Shown here piece by piece: positions 53,862 through 62,871 of a stretch of DNA of 64,000 nt. This DNA is from Candidatus Woesearchaeota archaeon (GTDB taxonomy: Archaea > Nanobdellota > Nanobdellia > Woesearchaeales > JACJVV01). Below the pieces are notes generated by a model. That model was not told the DNA's origin. It did no database searches and saw nothing but the letters and a program-made list of their open reading frames with translations. The position numbers and the translations under genes were made by a program. The stretch lies in assembly GCA_020637495.1 (NCBI GenBank), contig JACJVV010000002.1:259474-323473 (forward strand), read 5' to 3'. Within the stretch, counting starts at the first letter, position 1, and every line of letters starts with the position of its first letter.

Positions 53862-54314
53862 ATGAAGAACATACAGATAATATCAAAAAAATCTAAGAAC
53901 CTTGACATAATGAGAAGATGGAAAGGGTATATCGGCAAGAAAGTATTCTCAAATTCAGGAGTCTACATCGGAAAGGTCAATGACATTTTCTCTCAAAATT
54001 ATGAGATGGAAGGTTTTCTCGTCAAGAGAAGAGGAAAGCTGTTCATAGATAAGGATTATGTTAGTTCAGATACAGGTGAAGCAATAATGCTTGCAGTAGA
54101 GCCAGTCACAATGATTGTAGGAAAACAGGTATTTGATGCTGACGGAAGAAGCCTTGGAAAAGTTCTTGCATTGGAACGCAAGACAAATGCAAACGCATTC
54201 AACTCAATAATAGTAAAGAGAGGACTTTTCAGGAAGAACCTTGTTGTTCCAAAGGAGGATATCCAGGTTTGCAGCGATAATATAATACTAAATAAGGTAT
54301 TCGACAAGAAATAG
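53862..54314 (+). CDS. Double PRC-barrel protein
   Basis: 150 aa. Two PRC-barrel domains: YIGKKVFSNSGVYIGKVNDI and KQVFDADGRSLGKVLALERK, each a small beta barrel with the GxxxGxVxDI turn. Start is ATG 53862 after AGGTGATAATC; a GTG at 53853 overlaps the previous stop. PRC barrels in archaea are often small adaptor proteins in RNA or cell-division contexts. Confidence 0.75.
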   Translation: MKNIQIISKKSKNLDIMRRWKGYIGKKVFSNSGVYIGKVNDIFSQNYEMEGFLVKRRGKLFIDKDYVSSDTGEAIMLAVEPVTMIVGKQVFDADGRSLGKVLALERKTNANAFNSIIVKRGLFRKNLVVPKEDIQVCSDNIILNKVFDKK

Positions 54315-54327
54315 ATGATAGGTCAAC

Positions 54328-54747
54328 ATGGAAGATACTATAACCAGCGACGACATCCTAGGCAAGCAGGCGATAGGGCCTAATGGGAGCATACTTGGAG
54401 TAGTCGTAAAGCTGCATATACATAAGCAGAATAAGCAGATAACAGGGATAACCATCGACCAGGGGTTCATGAAACCTGACCTTTTCGTAGGCTTGGAGTT
54501 CATAAGGAATTTCGGAGTGGATACAGTATTCCTCAGCAGGATGCCATTCAACAAATACATAGGGATGCAGATACTCACAGCAGACGGTAATTCACTTGGC
54601 CATGTCAGGGATTTCGTGATCGAGCACAAGAAGATAAAGGAATTCGTGATATCGAACAGGATCAGCAAGCATACGAAATACATCCCTGCAAAAGCCGTCC
54701 ACACGATAGGCGGCAGCATAATTCTAAAGGCTAATTATAAGGAATAG
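54328..54747 (+). CDS. Second double PRC-barrel protein
   Basis: 139 aa, paralogue of the preceding gene. SDDILGKQAIGPNGSILGVV and FNKYIGMQILTADGNSLGHV are the two barrel starts. 13 bp after its partner with AGGTCAAC upstream; the pair is likely one operon with the VTT protein. Confidence 0.75.
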   Translation: MEDTITSDDILGKQAIGPNGSILGVVVKLHIHKQNKQITGITIDQGFMKPDLFVGLEFIRNFGVDTVFLSRMPFNKYIGMQILTADGNSLGHVRDFVIEHKKIKEFVISNRISKHTKYIPAKAVHTIGGSIILKANYKE

Positions 54748-54749
54748 AC

Positions 54750-55478
54750 TTATAATGGAGTATCTCTATAAATCTCACTTGCAGATTTGTAATCCAATCT
54801 AAAATATTTTGAGAATTTCTTATTAGCAAGATCAACTACAGCTTTTCCATAATCACAATTTTCCCATATATTTGTCTCTTCTACTAATTCCTCTATAAAG
54901 GCAAGAAAGTTCATATGAAGATCTTGATATTCCGTTACACCATCTACTATAGAATCATTAAGTGTAATAGTAGTCTTACCTAATGGAGATATTATTACAC
55001 TAGTTCTTTCATTTCTTAAAGCACTAGAAAGAAGATCAAGTGTTGAAGGAAGAACAAGACGTGCAGTATCAGATAATGCTCTGATAATTTTAGTATCAAA
55101 TCTAGGATCAGTATCATACATTCCTTCAATTTTCTCAACCATATCGTCTGTATGTATGTGATAATTTATAGCACCATCTGGAACATTAAACTTTCTAAAG
55201 TGAACTGAAGAACGATAACCTTCACCATCACGTGTGATCTCCTGCTTTTTCCCAACATGATACCACATCTCTTCATTTGGAACAAAATACCAAGCTGACT
55301 CTTCCTTTCCTCCCATTGCTTGTCTTAATAATTCAAATTCTCCTTCCTCTTGATTCAGCTTAACCTTATAAGGAACATCAGAAACAGGCAATTCATCTCT
55401 GCCTAAGTCAGGGTACATGAACCTAGGAAGACCGATCTTCATCTCGTCCAATGCATCAGCTATTTTCTTTATCAGCAT
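54750..55478 (-). CDS. Hypothetical protein
   Basis: 242 aa, soluble. N-terminal ~120 residues contain INYHIHTDDMVEKIEG; a His-x-His-like pair there could bind metal. No family recognised. A TATA-like AGTTTTATAAAC ~25 bp upstream; upstream half-sites resembling ACTAGATAGTAGT lie before it. Confidence 0.55.
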   Translation of the reverse strand: MLIKKIADALDEMKIGLPRFMYPDLGRDELPVSDVPYKVKLNQEEGEFELLRQAMGGKEESAWYFVPNEEMWYHVGKKQEITRDGEGYRSSVHFRKFNVPDGAINYHIHTDDMVEKIEGMYDTDPRFDTKIIRALSDTARLVLPSTLDLLSSALRNERTSVIISPLGKTTITLNDSIVDGVTEYQDLHMNFLAFIEELVEETNIWENCDYGKAVVDLANKKFSKYFRLDYKSASEIYRDTPL

Positions 55479-55592
55479 GCTAAAGGAGACGTATTTTCAG
55501 TTTATAAAACTTTCGATTATTTACTACTATCTAGTGAATAAGAAACTGCAGTATAAAGGGAGATTTAAATAATCAACAATATTCCCATCAAT

Positions 55593-56348
55593 ATGTCATT
55601 AGATTCAGAGTTATTGGAATGGGATAGCAAAGGCATTTTTCCACAGTTAGGAGAGAATGAGGATCACTTTGCAAGAAGAGCAGAACAGATAGTAAGTGGC
55701 AGCAATATAGGAAGATATCCGGAATATGCACAAGCAAGGTTAAGGAAAGAAGCTGGATTGAATACGAAAATAGAATTGCCAAACAACGGGGACAGGAATG
55801 CAATAAGAGAAGTCAATGAAAGCATATCAAGAAGGTTCAAGACTGATCTCTCCTGGGTTTTCATCTGCTATGCTAACATGGGATTAGGTGACTCCATACC
55901 AAGAGGACTATCATTCGCTCCCATGGAAATAACATTAGATGGACAGGATCATTATACACCACCATTCATCCTGATAAATTCTGCAGTTTTGGGGAAGAAA
56001 GGCACATATGGTCATGAACTTATCCATACTCCTCTACAGATATCAGGCGCTTTTGATCTGAACTATGCAGGATGGAGAAAGTATGAACATCGGCTTGCTA
56101 ATGAAGCGACGATATTGAAGCAGTTGAAATCATTCATCAGCACCCCTATTATCAACTATCAATTCCTGAGAACAAAATCAAGGTTGCGTCAAGAGTTAGG
56201 TGATGATGCAGGATACGTCTTGATAAGATCAACTTACGACGAAGCGCTGGATCTTTACTGCAGATACTCGCCAAAAGATATAATATGCAGACGAGCAGAA
56301 CGAAAAGAGCTCAAATATATGATAATGAAAGAAAGATTAAAATTATGA
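55593..56348 (+). CDS. Putative HExxH metalloprotein
   Basis: 251 aa, soluble. A central GHELIHTPLQ motif gives the HExxH zinc pair; nearby YEHRLANEATIL contains a likely third ligand (Glu/His). Not recognised otherwise. TATA-like AGATTTAAATAA 28 bp before the ATG. Overlaps the convergent lipoprotein gene by six bases. Confidence 0.55.
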   Translation: MSLDSELLEWDSKGIFPQLGENEDHFARRAEQIVSGSNIGRYPEYAQARLRKEAGLNTKIELPNNGDRNAIREVNESISRRFKTDLSWVFICYANMGLGDSIPRGLSFAPMEITLDGQDHYTPPFILINSAVLGKKGTYGHELIHTPLQISGAFDLNYAGWRKYEHRLANEATILKQLKSFISTPIINYQFLRTKSRLRQELGDDAGYVLIRSTYDEALDLYCRYSPKDIICRRAERKELKYMIMKERLKL

Positions 56349-56774
56349 AAGTTCTCTGTGCTCTAGCAATTCCACATCACCATAATCAGTGATATCAACT
56401 ATCAGCATATACTTCTTCCCTACTTCAAGATTAGATGTGTCATGTCCAATATATACAATGACTTCAGAATCTGACATTCCATCATAACTTGAATCATATT
56501 CTTGAGAATCTGATAAGATAAAATTATCAGGCATGCATTCCTTGCATAATGATCCTTCTGGACATGGTGGACATCTATGCTCATATGCAATGAAACCCTC
56601 AATCGAATAATTCCCTTCTTTACTATCTATAGAATTGAATTCAGAGACATTGATCATTGAATTATAATACTCATCCTCAGGCGGATTAGCATCTTCAAGA
56701 TCCAATTCATCAACATTTGAGCAGCCAATGACTAGTATTACTCCAAATAGAAAGATAAGATATGCTATTCTCAT
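56343..56774 (-). CDS. Small lipoprotein
   Basis: 143 aa. Lipobox GVILVIGCSN, an acidic linker and a CPPCPEGSLCKECMP cysteine-rich stretch, then a small beta domain. Coupled to the adenosyltransferase gene by ATGA. Confidence 0.65.
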   Translation of the reverse strand: MRIAYLIFLFGVILVIGCSNVDELDLEDANPPEDEYYNSMINVSEFNSIDSKEGNYSIEGFIAYEHRCPPCPEGSLCKECMPDNFILSDSQEYDSSYDGMSDSEVIVYIGHDTSNLEVGKKYMLIVDITDYGDVELLEHRELS

Positions 56775-57262
56775 TGTCCGAACTCAAACTTATATGATAG
56801 TACGAAGAAGAGATCAGATAATCTATTGATGTACTTATACACTGTCTCTCGAAGCCTATCTGAACGTAGCAATTTTACAGCTTTCCTCTCAAGAGCCCTA
56901 GTCCTGACCCTTGCCTCATTAAGATATACAGAGATCGGATGCGAAAACCTGACAAACTTGTTAGGTATAACATAGCTCAATTCATCAATTGCCTCTTCCA
57001 TGTCATCGATGTCTTTTTTCTCTACAAGCATGCTCTCGTCGGTGATGTACCCTGCGATCTCGCCTGCCATGAAACGAAGTTTATCCTGTATTCTTTCAAG
57101 AAGCTTCACATCAGTGCCACAATGCAATCTTGCCATATCAAGAGCTGATTGCAGTTCATCTATAGCTCCTATTGCATCAATGACTTCAGAATCCTTAGGT
57201 ATCTTCGCATCATGTATATGAGTGCAGCCAAAATCTCCTACTTTAGTCGTAACCTTTGCCAT
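56771..57262 (-). CDS. ATP:cob(I)alamin adenosyltransferase (PduO type)
   Basis: 163 aa. TKVGDFGCTHIHDAKIPKDS at the N-terminus, IDELQSALDMARLHC, and the late RVRTRALERKAVKL and YINRLSDLFFVLSY match PduO-type enzymes that make adenosylcobalamin. Starts at ATG 57262 after GAGGTGATGCG. It follows the B12-dependent ribonucleotide reductase, which needs this cofactor. Confidence 0.9.
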   Translation of the reverse strand: MAKVTTKVGDFGCTHIHDAKIPKDSEVIDAIGAIDELQSALDMARLHCGTDVKLLERIQDKLRFMAGEIAGYITDESMLVEKKDIDDMEEAIDELSYVIPNKFVRFSHPISVYLNEARVRTRALERKAVKLLRSDRLRETVYKYINRLSDLFFVLSYKFEFGQ

Positions 57263-57308
57263 TCGCATCACCTCTGACAAACAAGTCTTTATTCGTACTT
57301 ATCAATTC

Positions 57309-57533
57309 TCAAACATCACACTTGCTGAAACCGCATTCTTTATTCAGACAGCTGTGGCATCCGCCTTCCATCTTGAGCGTCTGCTTTCCGCACGCAGGGC
57401 ATGTAGCCAATGTCAAGTCTGCAACTATGTCCATATCAGCGACTGAATCTGCAGTGGCATCTCCTGGATCGTTAGTGAATACTTCTTCTTCCTGTTCAAC
57501 TTCCTCTATTGTAAAATAACTCACTTCATTCAC
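57309..57533 (-). CDS. Zinc-ribbon C-terminal unit of class II ribonucleotide reductase
   Basis: 74 aa as a separate gene. An acidic N-terminal half, then CPACGKQTLKMEGGCHSCLN, a zinc-ribbon of the kind found at the C-terminus of NrdJ. It may start at GTG 57533 or GTG 57524, which lies about 6 bp after GAGGTGA. In most organisms this domain is fused to NrdJ; here a TGA separates them. Confidence 0.7.
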   Translation of the reverse strand: MNEVSYFTIEEVEQEEEVFTNDPGDATADSVADMDIVADLTLATCPACGKQTLKMEGGCHSCLNKECGFSKCDV

Positions 57534-57534
57534 C

Positions 57535-59484
57535 TCAGTTTTTTTGTGACTTCAACAGATGATATACTGTAGACAATTTCCCATCAGGAAGATGGATTAC
57601 AGTATCACCTTTGCCTTCGATGACATTGCCATCAGGGCCTGTAAGCTTGTAGTTCTTATCCTTGTATGCCTGGAACTCTGTCTTCTTAGTCTCTGAAGAA
57701 AGGATAGGGAATCTGCTTCCCTCACGATATATCGTGATGCCTTTGAGCTTGTTCTGCCATGCATCAAGATAGATCTTTGAGATTGTCTCAGGCTCTATAT
57801 CCTCAGGCAGATTGACTGTTGAAGAAATGCTTTGATCAATGTAATTCTGGCATATACCTTGTATCTTTACCCTATTTGCAGGAATGATGTTATGTGCAGT
57901 CCTGAAGAAGTAAGGTGGCAATATCTCACGAAGTTCATCCTCGTTTGCATCTTTCGCCCTATCAGTAAGACCATTCTTGTCAAGATAAGCCTGCACTGTA
58001 GGGTGGAATACCTTGAAGAATACGTTGCCGAATGATTCTGAACGTCTTGTATAGAACAATGCAAATATTGGCTCTACACCACCACTGACTCCAACATAAT
58101 TCCTGTCACCATCCTTATATCCGAGACAGATGTTTGAGATAGTGCCTGTTGGAGCGATTGAGAGCAGTGCGACATTCCTTATGCCATGCTTTTTCACCAT
58201 TGCTTTGATATCATCATTGATTGATTCCTTAAAGAACGGGCATTGTGCATATTTGTCATAATCAAATATTGAGATTGGTCCTTTCTCTTCAGCAAGCAGA
58301 GCTGATGCCTCATAGGATTTATTCGCTATATACTTCATAACTTTCTCGATTATGATCATTCCCTCGTCACTATCATATCCTAGTCCCATCTGGTTAAGCA
58401 TGTCTGCAATGCCTACGATCCCCATACCTACCCTTCTCGTAAGCTTGGCTGCTTCTCTCTGGCTGTCAAGAGGATTCATCTTCTCGTTCCAGCTGATTAC
58501 ATTATCAAGGAACCTTACTAAAGTATGGACTGTCTCTCCGAGCCTCTGCCAGTTTATCTCAGCCCTATCAGTATAACCATTATCGACCATCCTTGATAGG
58601 TTCACGCTTCCAAGATTACAGGCTCCGCCTTTCTCTAATGGAACTTCACCGCATGGATTTGTTGATGATATCGGCCTCCCAAGATAATTAGAAGGGCTGT
58701 ATCCTGACATCCTTGTCCAGAATATCAATCCTGGTTCAGCTGTCCTATAATTTCCCTCGACGAAAAGATTCCATATCTTCCTTGCCTTGACAAGCCTCTT
58801 TATCTCTCCAGTTGGTTTGCTGTTGAAATATAGCATATAATCTCCAGCGTATTTTATAGCAAGCTTTGAATCCCCAGTATTGACGATGAAATCTCCGAAA
58901 AGATCCCTATGGGTTGCATCATCAAGATCATCCTTTGAAAGAGGAGCAAGATGTCCATGACTTTCTTTCAGATACTTGTTGAGTTTCTCAAATCCATCAA
59001 ATGTCTCAAGAAGCTTGTATTTCTCGACAGGCTTTGATGGCATGCCATAGGAATAATTTATGTTCTCGATATCCTGGACTACTGGGCTGTTATCGACGCT
59101 CTTGTCCATCTCATAGACAAGTATCTCGCCTTTGCCATACTTGTTCTGTTCCTGCACTGCAGTCATGAACTCATCAGAAACCTTAAGACTTATGTTTGCA
59201 AACCTTACTTGTGTATTGTCCCTAACCTGCCTTTCGATCTCGGTAAGGTCTCCCTCGTCGAACTTGTTGCTCCATTTGCATTGTTCGACAATCTGTCTCG
59301 TAACCCAGTTGGATACTTTCTTTACTTGCACGAATGAGTCTACATCAGGATGCTTTACATCTATAGTGAGCATCAATGCTCCTCGTCTTCCTGACTGTCC
59401 AATAAGTCCAGTGGTCAAGCTGTACAGTTCCATGAAAGAAACAGCTCCCTGCAATTTCTGGTCAGCTGCATTATGTACCAGCAT
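57535..59484 (-). CDS. nrdJ: Class II ribonucleotide reductase, catalytic body
   Basis: 649 codons from ATG 59484. Contains GACNLGSVNL with the radical Cys and NPCGEVPLE, TGTISNICLGY, RRVGMGIVGI-like MGIVGIADML, and PEDIEPETISKIYLDA. Matches the adenosylcobalamin-dependent enzyme that makes deoxyribonucleotides. The first redox Cys and the region before SFMELYSLTTGLIGQSG lie in the broken segment upstream. So the body is complete only from that point. Confidence 0.88.
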   Translation of the reverse strand: MLVHNAADQKLQGAVSFMELYSLTTGLIGQSGRRGALMLTIDVKHPDVDSFVQVKKVSNWVTRQIVEQCKWSNKFDEGDLTEIERQVRDNTQVRFANISLKVSDEFMTAVQEQNKYGKGEILVYEMDKSVDNSPVVQDIENINYSYGMPSKPVEKYKLLETFDGFEKLNKYLKESHGHLAPLSKDDLDDATHRDLFGDFIVNTGDSKLAIKYAGDYMLYFNSKPTGEIKRLVKARKIWNLFVEGNYRTAEPGLIFWTRMSGYSPSNYLGRPISSTNPCGEVPLEKGGACNLGSVNLSRMVDNGYTDRAEINWQRLGETVHTLVRFLDNVISWNEKMNPLDSQREAAKLTRRVGMGIVGIADMLNQMGLGYDSDEGMIIIEKVMKYIANKSYEASALLAEEKGPISIFDYDKYAQCPFFKESINDDIKAMVKKHGIRNVALLSIAPTGTISNICLGYKDGDRNYVGVSGGVEPIFALFYTRRSESFGNVFFKVFHPTVQAYLDKNGLTDRAKDANEDELREILPPYFFRTAHNIIPANRVKIQGICQNYIDQSISSTVNLPEDIEPETISKIYLDAWQNKLKGITIYREGSRFPILSSETKKTEFQAYKDKNYKLTGPDGNVIEGKGDTVIHLPDGKLSTVYHLLKSQKN

Positions 59485-59812
59485 CTTCTTGGACGAAGGA
59501 CAGATATATCTTTATACCGATTCCACCACCATAAGAATAAGTCCTTGCAGCCCTCGAATGCTGCCTTATATATTGATTCTATATCATCATCCTTTCATCA
59601 ATGTGGACGAAGCAGTTTGATAATGTCTTTAGCCTGTAGAGGTCACCTGCACCTGCATTGACCCTTCCAATTCAGCGATGGCAAGAGACCTTCAGAAGAC
59701 ATCTGTAGAATTTCTTTGCCCATGCGTTACTTCTTTCTGTAGGCTCGACAGTTGCCATGAAAGCAGCCAGTCTTGCGGAACATGTCTTCAGGTCTTTGCT
59801 CGATGACGGACT
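59485..59812 (-). pseudogene. nrdJ: Frameshifted segment joining the two NrdJ parts
   Basis: Reading all three minus frames piecewise gives RPEDMFR, LAAFMATVEPTERSNAWAKK, MSSEGLLPSLNWKG, NAGAGDLYRLKTLSNCFVHI, DDIESIYKAAFEGCKD, YSYGGGIGI and DISVLRP in the expected order of a class II reductase. At least six changes of frame are needed within ~300 bp. The conserved protein text means the damage is recent or is an assembly error. Confidence 0.75.
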
Positions 59813-60393
59813 TCAAGATCCTTCAGGAAATATTTCTTCTTGAAGATGTTCTCAGCAAGCTCTGAACTTCCTATATAATCATTCTCAGGATGTATTGCCA
59901 ACTCGCCTTTAGCCTGCATCTTTCGTAGCTGGAAAAGCAATACCTTATAATCATTCAGAAGGTCCTTCTCTATTATCTTGCTCAGTTTGCTCTTGTATTT
60001 GAACATTGAAGCAAGTTTTACAGATACCTCATCATCAAGTGGAGTATCTTCAAGGTCAAGTTTCTGAAGCTTCTCTATCTCTCTAAGCTCCTTATGCTTT
60101 TCCCTATATAATATATATGTCTTGGCAGTCTTCGCATATCCTTCCTTGATGAGGACTCTTTCAACCTCATCCTGTATAGATTCTACATCAAGTGGTGTAT
60201 CAGCACCATACTTCTCTTGGATGTTCGCAACAACCTTATCAGAGATGTCTTCTGCAGTCAATCTGTCTGATCCGCCTACAGCTTGAGCAGCCTTGAAAAC
60301 AGCACTTGTAATCTTCTGTTTTTCAAAAGAAACGATTTCACCAGTCCTTTTCTTAACTTTCAATTCCCCTAATTGCGTAGTTGTCAACACCAC
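59788..60393 (-). CDS. ATP-cone N-terminal part of class II ribonucleotide reductase
   Basis: 201 aa. ATP-cone regulatory domain: KKRTGEIVSFEKQKITSAVF, VERVLIKEGYAKTAKTYILY, then the start of the reductase core ENIFKKKYFLKDLE. It ends at a TGA followed directly by the frameshifted segment. Starts at a GTG after GGATGGTGAG. Two NrdR-like boxes lie upstream. Confidence 0.85.
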   Translation of the reverse strand: MVLTTTQLGELKVKKRTGEIVSFEKQKITSAVFKAAQAVGGSDRLTAEDISDKVVANIQEKYGADTPLDVESIQDEVERVLIKEGYAKTAKTYILYREKHKELREIEKLQKLDLEDTPLDDEVSVKLASMFKYKSKLSKIIEKDLLNDYKVLLFQLRKMQAKGELAIHPENDYIGSSELAENIFKKKYFLKDLEVRHRAKT

Positions 60394-60444
60394 TTTTTTC
60401 TCACCATCCTATGATTCTTTACCATTAACAAAGAGTTAAAATGA

Positions 60445-60460
60445 ACACAATATCTTGTGT
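60445..60460 (-). promoter_or_regulatory. NrdR box (distal)
   Basis: ACACAATATCTTGTGT, near the NrdR consensus ACACwATATaTwGTGT. Its centre is 32 bp from that of the second box, the three-turn spacing usual for NrdR pairs. It is inside the leader of the nrdJ transcript. Confidence 0.65.
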
Positions 60461-60476
60461 TTAGATATGTAGTCAA

Positions 60477-60492
60477 GCACAATATGTTGTGC
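60477..60492 (-). promoter_or_regulatory. NrdR box (proximal)
   Basis: GCACAATATGTTGTGC, at the likely transcription start set by the TATA CTATATAAAC at ~60513-60524. A third, partial half-site (ATATTGTG) lies at 60500-60507. Binding of an NrdR-type repressor here would block initiation. Confidence 0.65.
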
Positions 60493-60628
60493 TTCTGAAT
60501 ATTGTGAAAGTGCTTGTTTATATAGTTTTTTATTCTGCGATATTTAGTTAATTTCATGTAGTTGTAAGTTATGACTAAAATAGTTAGATGCCAAAAAGGA
60601 TACAAAGGTAATTCAATGATTACAAGAA

Positions 60629-61684
60629 TCATGCCTCGCAAAAGTCAGTTATTGGCAATTGCTTATTCTCTTCATAGATCAGATTGCTCAACCTCACACC
60701 AATCAATCTTACCTTATCTTCACTGTTTATCCCAGCAAGTATCTTTCTGACTTTATCTAAAGCAACACTCCGTGAATTTACAGCAATCTTCAATGACATA
60801 TCCCTTGTTATCGTTTCGAAATTCGAAAAACGTAACTTCAATGATACTGTCTTGAAGCTATAATCTTCAAGATCAAGCCTTTCTACTACCTTCTCTAGCC
60901 AATCATAGCATTCATCAATCCCTATATCATCCTGGAATGTCATCTCTCTGCTTATGCTTTTCCTAGGTCCATAATCCTCAAAGACTCCAGTCTCATCATT
61001 ACCTCTTGCTATCTCCTGAAAACCAATCACCCAATTGCCGAAATTATCTATAAGCTTGAACCTATCACAATCTGCAAGCTCTTTTATCTTGAAAATACCA
61101 ATTTCATTCAGTCGTGCAGCTGTCTTCTTCCCTACACCTGAGATCTTTCCGATTGGCAATTCAGCAAGAAAATTCTTGGCATCTTCAACAACAGTTATGC
61201 CAAAAGGCTTTTTGAAATCTGAAGCTATCTTAGATACATATCTTGAATTTGAGATACCTATAGAACAATTAAGGCCAGTTGCCTCCTTGACAGAATCCTG
61301 CATATACCTGCCTGCCTCTTCTAGATTAGGAAATCTTCTAACAAAAGCTGTGATATCCATATATGCTTCATCTATTGACATCTGCTCAAAAGCTGTCGCA
61401 AACTGTTTCAGTATGTGCATGACTTTAGCTGATTCATTCCTATAGAGAGCAAAATTGACTGGTAAGTAGACTGCATCAGGACACAATTTTACTGCTTGGC
61501 TTATCGGCATAGCACTTCTCAAACCATATTTCCTAGCCTCATAGTTTGCAGTGCTGAGTACTCCTCGCTTATATGAAGGCAATGCACCTATTGCAACAGG
61601 CTTTCCCTTAAGACTTGGATCCATTTTTTCCTCACAAGCTGCAAAGAAGCAATCCATATCGACATGTGCTATTACCTGTTCCAT
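60629..61684 (-). CDS. dinB: DNA polymerase IV (Y-family)
   Basis: 351 aa. Catalytic palm MEQVIAHVDMDCFFAACEEK with the first metal-binding Asp, and SIDEAYMDI with Asp/Glu near residue 103; GISNSRYVSKIASDFKKP and the helix-hairpin-helix IGKISGVGKKTAARLNEI follow; little-finger region at the end. Translesion polymerase. TATA-like TTTATATATC 25 bp upstream; leaderless. Confidence 0.93.
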   Translation of the reverse strand: MEQVIAHVDMDCFFAACEEKMDPSLKGKPVAIGALPSYKRGVLSTANYEARKYGLRSAMPISQAVKLCPDAVYLPVNFALYRNESAKVMHILKQFATAFEQMSIDEAYMDITAFVRRFPNLEEAGRYMQDSVKEATGLNCSIGISNSRYVSKIASDFKKPFGITVVEDAKNFLAELPIGKISGVGKKTAARLNEIGIFKIKELADCDRFKLIDNFGNWVIGFQEIARGNDETGVFEDYGPRKSISREMTFQDDIGIDECYDWLEKVVERLDLEDYSFKTVSLKLRFSNFETITRDMSLKIAVNSRSVALDKVRKILAGINSEDKVRLIGVRLSNLIYEENKQLPITDFCEA

Positions 61685-61730
61685 ACCAAGAAAAGTTTCT
61701 TAATGATATATAAAGCTCGTCTCCATAGAT

Positions 61731-61908
61731 GTCCAATGCTATTGCATTGGGCTGAGAATGATAGTGATCCTGTCCAATGCTATTGCATTGGGCTGAGAAT
61801 GATAGTGATCCTGTCCAATGCTATTGCATTGGGCTGAGAACGATAGTGATCCTGTCCAATGCTATTGCATTGGGCTGAGAACGATAGTGACCCTGTCCAA
61901 TGCTATTG
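61731..61908. repeat. 41-bp tandem repeat, 4.3 copies
   Basis: Units start at 61731, 61772, 61813, 61854 and (partial, 14 bp) 61895. Copies differ by one to two bases (AATGATAG/AACGATAG, GATCC/GACCC). Each contains the perfect inverted repeat CCAATGC-TATT-GCATTGG. The array sits between the divergent promoters of dinB and the 61964 membrane gene. Confidence 0.9.
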
Positions 61909-61963
61909 ATGAACATCCATACCATTCATCAATTTTATAAAAGAAAAGCTTCAGGATAGTTGC

Positions 61964-62560
61964 ATGGACTTGCTAAGCAAGAAAGAGAGGCTATTGTTCT
62001 CAATAAAGAAGACATTCGATGAGCATCCGATAATAAAGTTCAGCACTATTGCAATTGTGATCATTGCTTATTTCATCTTCGTCTCACAGAAGCATGGGCT
62101 CAAGGAAGGCCTTTTGATAAGCATGCTAAGCTGGTCATTCTTCGTGCTATGTACACCTATTGCAGACGCTGGGATACTTATAGATTTCCCGATGAGGATA
62201 ATAGCAGGGATCCAGATGGTCTACTCTGAGATTGTTGTATGGATCATTGCAATTGCATTGAACATATCTACATTTTTCTTAAGCCCAGCAACTTATGATA
62301 AGACAATCTTGTTATCCCTCTTCAAACATATACTGGAAGCACCATTCCCTTATTGGATAATAATAGTACTTTCCTGCTTCGGCACATTTGCTTCAATATA
62401 CATTGCAGACAGCCTCATAAACTCAAAGAAGAAAGAACAGGTCACTTCAAACATCTTGATAAAATATAGGATAGTCATATTCCTGTTCCTGTTCATAATG
62501 GTCATGATACTATATGATTTCTTGCTCAATAAATTAGGAGTCCATATCCCATTGATATAG
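61964..62560 (+). CDS. Polytopic membrane protein
   Basis: 198 aa with five spans. Segments include FCTPIADAGILIDFPMRIIA-like TPIADAGILIDFPMRI and VVWIIAIALNISTFF. No family recognised with confidence. TATA-like ATTTTATAAAAG ~25 bp upstream. The 41-bp repeat precedes its promoter. Confidence 0.6.
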   Translation: MDLLSKKERLLFSIKKTFDEHPIIKFSTIAIVIIAYFIFVSQKHGLKEGLLISMLSWSFFVLCTPIADAGILIDFPMRIIAGIQMVYSEIVVWIIAIALNISTFFLSPATYDKTILLSLFKHILEAPFPYWIIIVLSCFGTFASIYIADSLINSKKKEQVTSNILIKYRIVIFLFLFIMVMILYDFLLNKLGVHIPLI

Positions 62561-62575
62561 AGATAAAGAAACAAA

Positions 62576-62830
62576 TCACCCTAGGAAACAATCCTCTCCT
62601 TCGCATTTCTCTAACTCACATATTCCATCATTGCAAACACAAGCTGGCTGATCATATATGAATACGCCTACAGGAGCATATTGCACATTTATACACTCAC
62701 TACCTTCATCATTAGCATATGCACAATCAAGATCATATTGACAAGACTTAGTTTCTGATATCTCCTCTGTTGAACAACCTATCAAGAACAATAGAAAAAA
62801 ACTGATTATCATCAATCTAGATAAATTCAT
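62576..62830 (-). CDS. Small Cys-rich lipoprotein
   Basis: 84 aa. Lipobox FLLFLIGCST, then eight further Cys (CQYDLDCAYANDEGSEC, CVCNDGICELEKCEGEDC), probably disulphide-bonded outside the cell. No family recognised. Confidence 0.6.
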   Translation of the reverse strand: MNLSRLMIISFFLLFLIGCSTEEISETKSCQYDLDCAYANDEGSECINVQYAPVGVFIYDQPACVCNDGICELEKCEGEDCFLG

Positions 62831-62871
62831 AAATCTAAGTTAAATTAGTTATATAAAAATATTTTGAATAG

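Noticed and set aside
61731..61908. Possible CRISPR or C/D box array in the 41-bp repeat
   Set aside because: The whole 41-bp unit repeats with no unique spacers. CTGA and ATGATAG are present but the C box consensus RTGATGA is not.
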